This document shows positions 56,261 to 64,000 of a stretch of DNA of 64,000 bases, piece by piece. This DNA comes from Avena insularis (lineage: Eukaryota > Streptophyta > Magnoliopsida > Poales > Poaceae): NCBI GenBank assembly GCA_023614405.1, contig JAJUPC010000233.1, positions 372,001 through 436,000 on the forward strand, written 5' to 3'. Below the pieces are notes generated by a model. That model did not search any database, was not told where the DNA came from, and saw only the letters and a list, made by a program, of their open reading frames with translations. Every line of letters starts with the position of its first letter. Within the stretch, counting starts at the first letter, position 1. The translations under genes were made by a program, and so were the position numbers.

Positions 56261-57769
56261 TGATGACCCACAAGTATAGGGGGTGTATCACAGTATTTTC
56301 GATAAGTAAGAGTGTCGAACCCAACGAGGAGCAGAAGGTGTTGGCTAGTGGTATGGATCAGGAGTTCTCTACAAATACTTAGCAAGCGGATTTTTAGGGG
56401 TTTTCGATAAAGCAAGTAAACAAAGTACGAGTAAATAAAAGACAGTAGGAACAAATGCAGCAAGTGTCCCAATCCTTTATGCAGCAAAGGACAAGCCGGT
56501 TGTATTTCTATAGATGACCAAACGTTCTCGAGGACACATGGGAAGACTGTCAATCCTTTCACTTCATATAGTCGTTTAATCTTCTTTAGCTTGCTAAGTG
56601 TTGTGTGGGTGAACCTGTGCTAATGTACCGCCCCATCCAAGACTAATACATACTTGTGATTATACCCCTTGCAAGCATCCATAAGTACAAGAAAGTAATT
56701 AAGGTAGAAACCTAACCACAACTTTAAACTCTAAGACCCTTACGTCCCTTGTGCAATGGTTTCCTAACGGGGGTTCAGGTTTCTGTCACTCGGGCAACCC
56801 CTACGATTATCAGCCAAATACACAATGCATTCCCCTAGGCCCATATAGGTGAAGTGTCATGTAGTCGACGTTCACAGGACACCACTAGAAGAAGTACACC
56901 ACAACTGAAATAACAATCTATTGAATCTTTCTCAACGCAACTCCACTACTAACAACAAGACTTCTCCCATGTCCTCAAGAACAAAACGAACTACTCACAA
57001 AACATCATATGGATCATGATCAGAGATGGAATAATGATGTATAACAATCTGAACATAAACAATAATTCAATGGGTCACTCAATAGCATCAACTACAAAGA
57101 GTAATCAACACCGGGAAAGTTTCCCCTATGAACTATGCAAGATTCAACGCAATTGTTACAGCAATATGGAGATGGTGATGAGGGTTTTGATGGTGATGAT
57201 GATGATGATGATGACGATCCCGATGAAGTCCAGCTTGATGGTGGTGTTGATGGCGACGATCTCCCTTCTCCGAGAAGGAATTCCCCCGATAGAAATCTGT
57301 CTGCCAGAGAGATCTTTCTCTCTCTGTGTTTTCCGCCCCGCAGAGGCGGCGGAATCTTTTTGTGGTTGCTCCCCGAGTCTTAGGGTTTTGTGTGGATGAT
57401 ATACGCCAGAGGGGAGAGGTTGGAGTGGGCCAGGGCGGCCACACCACTCCCTGGCGTGGCCTAGGCCTGCCCGCGCCATGGGGTGGTGTGGGCCCCCTGT
57501 GGCCCACCTCCACTCCATCTTCTGGCATCCCGAGTCTTCTGAAAAAATAGGATTTTCCGTATATTTTCCTGGATTTTCTGATCTTCGCGAATTTTGCCTC
57601 CAAATAGCACCTTCTCCATCAGAATCCTGACTGCAGCGGTCCATGCTCCAAAAGTCATCAACCATGCAAACATAGATGAAATAACATAAGTATCACCTCT
57701 CAATACGAAATATATCAATGAATAATAGTGAATTAAGACATAGAATAGTGATGCAAAATGGACGTATCA
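56261..57769 (-). repeat. 3' LTR (1509 bp)
   Basis: On the plus strand it runs from TGATGACCCACAAG to GGACGTATCA. A (GAT)n-like microsatellite is at about 57172-57225, and a GC-rich block at 57330-57540. Confidence 0.92.
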
Positions 57770-57785
57770 ACTCCCCCCAAGCTTA
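57770..57785 (-). other. Polypurine tract
   Basis: On the minus strand AAGCTTGGGGGGAGT immediately precedes the 3' LTR start TGATACGTCC. Confidence 0.9.
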
Positions 57786-59690
57786 GACTTTGCTTGTCCC
57801 CAAGCGAAACTGAGCTCAATAAACATGACCTCAGGTTTATGGAGTGAAGAGTCGATAAAAGAATACGGACAAGAAGCATCACATTCATAAAATACATAGA
57901 TCATAATAGAAGACAACTAACTATTATATAACTCAACTTGCAATGAGTAAAGGAAACACAATAAAGATACACAAAGTGAATCATAATTGGTAATGGCAAA
58001 CTTAGCTCTTGGTCAAAGAATAGTTGATAATTTGCTGGAGTTCACAATAGCTGGCTTTTTCAATGAAAGCTTCCAAAGTAGTAAACTTCAAGATAAGAGC
58101 AATGTGCAAAACAAGGAACATAAGAAACATGAATGCATAAATCATCATATGAATGAATGAAACACAACAACTCAAGATACTTGCTGAGATAGAAGGGAGT
58201 AGGTTTACTGACTCAACTACAAAGTAAAAGAAAGGCCCTTCACAGAGGGAAGCAGGGATTGCAAGTCTCATAAAGAGCTCCCAAAAATTATGATACTTAC
58301 TAGCTTTCAGCTCTCATTGCCCCTATCATAGGCATCTTTAGGTGATTAAGATTAAAGTGACACAACTAAGAGGATATGCTTGACAAGTTATAAGTTGAAA
58401 TCTCATGCCCCTTACTTATGAGTACCGATCCTCATGCTACTCAACTTCAGTCACGAGCAAGCTCCTGTCATTGTAAATACATGCGTATCATTGAGAACCG
58501 CCAACGGGGTACCCCTTGCACATGACACAGGAGCTATCCCATAATCAAAATGACAAGGCAAGCAGACAGTGAGCATCTCAACGATCCTTTTATTTGCTAT
58601 TTGCATAGGTTTTTATTGAGGATCTTCATAGAATGCTCACTATAGTTATGCTGCAAGTTTCCACCATGATTAGGCATGGCTTACGCTAGCGGCCCAGGCG
58701 TTTCTCTAACACACATATAAAATCCATGATCTTACAAGTTCCACTTTTATTTCACACCGCCGGGATCCATAAGCAAAAGAACATGATATCAACTAGGTAC
58801 AAGTACCAATGAAGTGTTGAAAGCGGTCCCCATGATACATGGTTCGGCTAACTTCAACTCATAAAGCGGAAGCATATACGCAACAAAGAAGGACCCAATG
58901 GTTCAAGTTTATTAAATGCAAGAAAGTAAAGTGTGCCATCAAGTTCGTGAGAGCTTTAATCACTAATTTTCACATAACAAGTTTAATTTGGGAGGTAGAC
59001 AAAATAGGAATTTACTTGGAATAGCAATAATGCTACTAGGTAGGTATGGTGGACACAAATGGCAAAGGTTTTGGTTTAAAGGAGGTAGATGCACGAGAAG
59101 AATACCCTCTCAGTACAGGTTTTTGGCTAGCAGGGCTGGGTAGCAAGTACAAGAGTTGAAGGAAACAAACAAACATACAAGTGATAAAGACAAACATGCA
59201 ATCTTCCTCGGAAGCACAAAAGATCTTAACTAGAGAATACTAGACTTATGAGCAAATCAAGAAAGAAAGATGATGAAATTATTTTTCTTTAGAGTACTTC
59301 TATCTTTTTCTTTTGAACTCTCAAAAAGGTGTTGCTACTGATCGAGCCAGGTTTGCCAAAACCAACTAAATTAACTCAATGATCCCAGAGTGCTACCAAT
59401 ACTAACAACAAGATCAATCATATAACCACGAATTGAAAACTAACATAAGCTATGCAAAAGGATGAATGATAGAACTTCTCATTAGTATTCCATAACAGAA
59501 ACTCACACCAAGGGATACAAATCTAACGAGAGAGGGGACACTTCCATAATGCAAACCATACTACAAAATAACTCCTTTATTCATGATATGACTCTACTAA
59601 TAAGGTAAAAAGATAGAAGATAGTGATGTGATAGCGCGGCACTCCCCCGAGCTTGGAATAAACCAAGGGGATGCCAAACCTGATGACAAA
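57786..59690. other. Non-coding interior of the Gypsy-type element
   Basis: No long frame with recognisable protein is present where pol would be expected. The sequence contains scattered short frames on both strands only. Confidence 0.6.
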
Positions 59691-60221
59691 TTACTCCTTT
59701 GGTGGTGGTGGTGGTATCCTCTCGATGAGCTCTCTGATCAGTTTCCCCAAGTCCTCAACCTCGAAGGTGAGATTACGAATAAGCTGCGAGTTTTGCTCGA
59801 TGCGGCTCATGATCATGTCGGGTTGAGAGTTCCAGCTCTTGCTATTCTTTCCCCACTCTTCCTCCTTGAAGTCTTCTTTTCCTGCATGACTAGAACGAGG
59901 CAAATCCCAATTGGAGGGTAATTTCTCCTTGGGAATATTCTGGTATTGATGCTCATGGATAAGGGTATGGAAAGGATTCCTGGTGCGTGGAGGAAGTGAC
60001 CGTGGAGCCAAACTGTGACGAGGAGCTTTCCCCCCAGTCTGCATCCGTGCAGTCCTTCTGATCTTGGCAGGTTTCACCACTCCAATGCTTGCAATGGTGG
60101 TGCCGGTATGCAGACATTGGCCTTACTCCTCTTCACCTTCACTCTTGATCTCCTTCTCCTTCCCGGGGTCTTGGAGGTCTTCCTCCATGGGCTCCTTCCC
60201 TTTATCCTTGGCGGGTACCAT
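59691..60221 (-). pseudogene. Second internal frame of the element, one in-frame stop
   Basis: The frame starts with MVPAKDKGKEPMEEDL at 60221 and ends with ERIPPPPPKE at 59691, 177 codons including a TAA at codon 33 (60125-60123). The first 32 residues are charged. The rest is basic (KPAKIRRTARMQTGGKAPRH), then ends with a helix predicted by eye (MIMSRIEQNSQLIRNLTFEV-type) and a proline run. No enzyme motif is present. It follows gag in the same sense and may be a remnant of an accessory or nucleic-acid-binding protein. The function is unknown. Confidence 0.5.
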
Positions 60222-61179
60222 TGTGCTTCTAAGCTTTCAAAGAGTATGTCTTGACAGAAACAGATCGAAACAAAAACACGACGAAAACACGATATACGGA
60301 CCTCGGGAGATCCGGGGGGTTATATATTACGAAGTTTCATGTCAAAAGGAAGGTACTGGGAGAAAACGAGTCGGAGGCGGAGTCCTGGGTGGCCTCACCA
60401 CCTGGTGGCACGGCCAGGGGTGGGCCCGTGCCATGGGGTGGTGTGGGCCACCCCGGCTTCGGTTCCGTCCCTTTTTCGCTTCGAAACATTCCTTATTGAC
60501 TGAAAACTGTAAAAATATTATTGGATTGTATTTTCGCGGAACTTTCTTACCAGAACTGTTACCTATTTGAAAGCAGACTCTGTAGGTCTCTGAATTTGGT
60601 ATCTAGTAGATTCTTCCGGACTCATCACTTTAATATCATCGACATCTTCATCTTCATACGTTTATTACTTGAGTCATAAAACCCTTCTCTTCCTTATTAC
60701 ATCATTATCTCCACTTCCTGGAAATTTCTTTCACACAAAACTTCACACAGTTCTTATTAGCAACATTAGTATAAGTGAAGTGATAGAACCTTTTGAGTCC
60801 AACTTCAACTGAAAACCATCAAAACAAAAGCTACTGAAGTAACTCCTTCCGAAAACCTAAAAAGAATTCAAAAAGGAGATCGAATAAAGAAGCAAATGCA
60901 AGAGTGGCTAAATCTGTCAAAACAGACCAGCAGGTAAAGATCAATTTTTTCGAAAATCTCCTGTTGCTTAAATCAAAAAGTGCAAAACTAACGAAAGTTA
61001 AATAACAACCTGGGGCAGAAGCGCAAAAAATTACAGCTCAATCCGATATACAGAGATCTCTCACGAATTTTTACGGTGAAGCACAAAAATCTGTTTCGGG
61101 ACAGCATCTTCCCCTACTTCTCTCTCATTAGAGGTTGATATTGACACAAAAACCAAACAAAACGGATAAGGAGTGGTTA
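60222..61179. other. Spacer between gag and the second frame
   Basis: No open frame with recognisable content. The GC-rich part near 60310-60470 resembles no known domain. Confidence 0.5.
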
Positions 61180-62754
61180 TTACAGAAGTAATAACTTCCA
61201 AGACTCAAAGAAACAAAAACAAACTGAAAGCAAAAACAAATTGGGTTGTCTCCCATAAAGCTCTTTCTTTCTAGCCTTTAAGATGGGCATGATAATTTTG
61301 AAGAAGCTCTCATAGGGATATGAATTGAAGTGAAAGAGAGCATTAAGAAGCAAAACCACACACACATTGAAGTCTAACCCACTTCCTATGCAAGGGAATT
61401 CTGTAAACAAACAAGTTATTGAAACTAGAGGAACTTGCATAAGAAGGCAAAAGAAGTGCAACATAAAAACTTTCAGCATAAAACGAGGAAACTTGATATT
61501 ATTGAGATGCATAAGAACACTTTTCCCTCTCTCAAAGTAACTTTCAGTATCATGCATAAACTTGACAATATAACTATCACAAGGACCGTCATAGCAATGA
61601 TCGCTTATTCTAACAGAAAACACGGGAATACTAGCTCTCATAACACTACTTTGTGAAACAATATTAGAGGTATCCTTACAAAGGATAGGGTGTCCCTCTT
61701 TCTCATATTTAGTGACAAAGTCTTTCACACTTGCTATTATAGGTTCATCAACCATTTGTTTATCAGGTTCAACAGCCTTATTCATACTTTGATTAACCAT
61801 ACTAGCTATCATAGAATGTTCCTTTACCTTAACTGGAAAAGGCATTTTCTCAATATAAGGTTGAGGTAAAACATGATTAGCAGTATAAACTTCAGTATTT
61901 CTTACAGGAACGCTCTTAGCAACATCTTTATAAGGTTCATGATACTTATTCCACTTCTTTTTAGGCACTTCGATGTAGGAAGCAAAAGCCTTAAAATAAG
62001 AAGCAATAGCTTGAGAGTCTAGACCATAAGCATTTTTAATATTTTGAAAGTCATCAGTTCCCATAAAAGATTCAATGCATTCATAATCATAATTTATACC
62101 TGACTTTCTACCTTTGTCATTCTCCCAAGCTTCAGCATTGTCTTGAATACGATCCAGAAGGTCCCATTTAGCTTCTTCCTCCATACGAGTGAATGATCCA
62201 GCGCAAGAAGCATCCAATAAATCCTTGTCATGCAGAGGGAGCCTTGCATAAAAGTTATTGATAATAATATTGTTGGGGAGAACATGAATGGGACATTGGA
62301 GCATTAGTAACTTCAATCTCCCCCAAGCTTGAGTTGTACTCTCTCCATCAAGAGGCCAAAAGTTGTATATTCGATTCCGATCTTTATGAATCTCACTAGG
62401 AGGATAAAACTTTGAATAAAAGAGAGGCACTATTTCCTCCCATTCCAGAGCTTGACCATTCTTCAGCAGCTTATACCATTCCTCAGCTCTTCCTTTTAGT
62501 GATAATGAGAATAACTTCTACTTAACTTGATCTGTAGTAATACCTGCACACTTGAACAACCCGCATAATTCGTGTATAAAGAGTAAATGATCACCGAAAT
62601 GGACAGTTCCATCCCCAACATAGTAGTTATCCATAACACGATCAATAATTCTTGTAGGTATTTTGAAAACATCTTTCTCAGCAGGTGGTGGCTTATCTAC
62701 TACCTTAGTAGTGGTAGTAGCATTACCAAATAAGAAACTCAGCGAATTATCCAT
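61180..62754 (-). pseudogene. gag of the Gypsy-type element with one in-frame stop
   Basis: The frame begins MDNSLSFLFGNATTTT at 62754 and runs 525 codons to 61180 with a single TAG at 62520-62518. The first part has IDRVMDNYYVGDGTVHFGDH. After the stop comes the classic Gypsy gag region: LKGRAEEWYKLLKNG, FYSKFYPPSEIHKDRN, GESTTQAWGRLK, then NFYARLPLHDKDLLDASCAG. The C-terminal part (from about residue 320) has no zinc knuckle and becomes hydrophobic near the end (VVLLLNALFHFNSYPYESFF). Gag would package the RNA in virus-like particles. The otherwise open frame suggests a recent loss, or possible read-through. Confidence 0.8.
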
Positions 62755-62839
62755 AACGAAAATAAAGCAACTAGCAGAAGTAAACAATACTCACAGTAGA
62801 AGTTTCCTTTACCAGTTCCACTCTCCAATAGCGCTTCAA

Positions 62840-62857
62840 TCCCCGGCAACGGCGCCA
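62840..62857 (-). other. Primer-binding site (tRNA-Asp)
   Basis: On the minus strand TGGCGCCGTTGCCGGGGA lies 11 bases inside the 5' LTR. This is the common tRNA-Asp primer site of plant Gypsy elements. Confidence 0.92.
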
Positions 62858-62868
62858 GAAAATAGTCT

Positions 62869-64000
62869 TGATGACCCACAAGTATAGGGGGTGTATCGCA
62901 GTATTTTCGATAAGTAAGAGTGTCGAACGAACGAGGAAGCGAAGGTCTTTGGCTAGTGGTATGGATCAGGAATTCTCTGCAAATACTTAGCAAGCGGATT
63001 TTTAGGGGTTTTCGATAAAGCAAGTAAACAAAGTACGAGTAAATAAAAGACAGTAGGAACAAATGTAGCAAGTGGCCCAATCCTTTATGCAGCAAAGGAC
63101 AAGCAGGTTATATTTCTATAGATGACCAAACGTTCTCGAGGACACATGGGAAGACTGTCAAGTGCTTTCGCTTCATATAGTCGATTAATCTTCTTTAGCT
63201 TGCTAAGTGTTGTGTGGGTGAACCTGTGCTAATGTACCACCCCATCCAAGACTAATACATACCTGTGATTATACCCCTTGCAAACATCCATAAGTACAAG
63301 AAAGTAATTAAGGTAGAAACCTAACCACAACTTTAAACTCTAAGACCCTTACGTCCCTGTGCAATGGTTTCCTAACGGGGTTCAGGTTTCTGTCACTCTG
63401 GAAACCCCTACGATTAGTAGCCAAATACACAATGCATTCCCCTAGGCCCATATAGGTGAAGTGTCATGTAGTCGACGTTCACATGACACCACTAGAAGAA
63501 GTACACCACAACTTAAATAACAATCTATTGAATCTTTCTCAGTGCAACTCCACTACTAACAAAAAGACTTCTCCCATGTCCTCAAGAACAAAACGAACTA
63601 CTCACAAAACATCATATGGATCATGATCAGAGATGGAATAATGATGTATAACAATCTGAACATAAACAATAATTCAATGGTTCACTAAATAGCATCAACT
63701 ACAAAGAGTAATCAACACCGGGAAAGTTTCCCCTATGAACTATGCAAGATTCAACGCAATTGTTACAGCAATATGGAGATGGTGATGAGGGTGCTGATGG
63801 TGATGATGGTGGTGATGATGATGATCCCGATGAAGTCCAGCTTGATGGTGGTGTTGATGGCGACGATCTCCCCTCTCCAGGAAGGAATTCCCCCGGTAGG
63901 AATCTGTCTGTCGGAGAGATCTTTATCTCTCGGTGTTTTCCGTCTCGCAGAGGCGGCGGAATATTTCTGTGGTCGCTCTCCGAGTCTTATGGTTTCGTGG
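62869..64000 (-). repeat. 5' LTR, partial
   Basis: It is collinear with 56261-57400, with small differences (for example CGAACGAACGAGGAAGCG versus CGAACCCAACGAGGAGC). The rest lies outside the window. Confidence 0.92.

Larger units (their letters stand above)
56261..64000 (-). mobile_element. Gypsy-type non-autonomous LTR retrotransposon, 5' LTR cut by window end
   Basis: The minus-strand order is 5' LTR (beyond 64000 to 62869), tRNA-Asp primer site, gag, second small frame, polypurine tract, 3' LTR (57769-56261). LTR ends are TGATACGTCC...GGGTCATCA. The interior is 5.1 kb and has gag but no protease, RT or integrase that I can find. The gag type and the tRNA-Asp primer site suggest an Athila-related lineage. 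Confidence 0.88.

Noticed and set aside
57172..57603. His/Asp-rich frames over the GAT-type microsatellite in the right-hand element's LTR
   Set aside because: Low-complexity frames caused by the microsatellite; both LTRs have the repeat with different lengths.

Overview
The window looks like a repeat-rich piece of a grass nuclear genome, most likely a Triticeae or close Pooideae species. The signs are nested LTR retrotransposons carrying tRNA-iMet and tRNA-Asp primer sites, a Stowaway miniature element, a CACTA terminus, a Helitron, and fragments of gene families that are expanded in grasses. No bacterial or organellar feature is visible. Only one recognisable host coding sequence is uninterrupted, and it runs off the left edge.

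Region 1 (1-16 kb) holds decayed, co-oriented host genes on the minus strand. They are a 3'-5' exonuclease-domain gene (5' part only), an unrecognised two-exon pseudogene (1.3-2.1 kb), a SINA/SIAH-type zinc-finger pseudogene (9.4-10.0 kb), a B3-domain reading frame (11.3-11.7 kb) and a DUF295/KIB-type beta-propeller pseudogene (14.6-15.9 kb). Between them lie a 3-kb minisatellite of 48/45-bp units (2.8-5.75 kb), a CACTA terminus followed by an alternating 125-bp repeat (5.75-7.6 kb), a hAT-like element with 8-bp flanking repeats (10.49-11.13 kb), and an Angela/BARE-like solo LTR (12.0-13.6 kb).

Region 2 (16-25.3 kb) is one complete non-autonomous LTR retrotransposon. It has 4.2-kb LTRs, a 795-bp interior and a perfect GACTA target duplication.

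Region 3 (25.3-34.8 kb) is AT-rich. A Stowaway element sits at the edge of a tandem array with a period of about 375 bp. The array is split by a 2.48-kb Helitron that carries the intact first exon of a folate-biopterin transporter gene. The array then fades into more diverged copies.

Region 4 (34.8-56 kb) contains two minus-strand Tekay-like chromoviral Gypsy elements. The first has LTR, interior, LTR and then a stub of a second interior. It also has an extra open reading frame upstream of gag and lacks the reverse-transcriptase core. The second is a 3' half. Between them is a possible small two-exon gene (48.0-49.5 kb).

Region 5 (56.3 kb to the right edge) is a minus-strand Gypsy-type element with a tRNA-Asp primer site. 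It has a gag frame with one stop and a second small frame, but no visible pol. Its 5' LTR runs off the window. Very little here cooperates as a pathway. The layout records successive insertion, tandem amplification, LTR recombination and gene capture.
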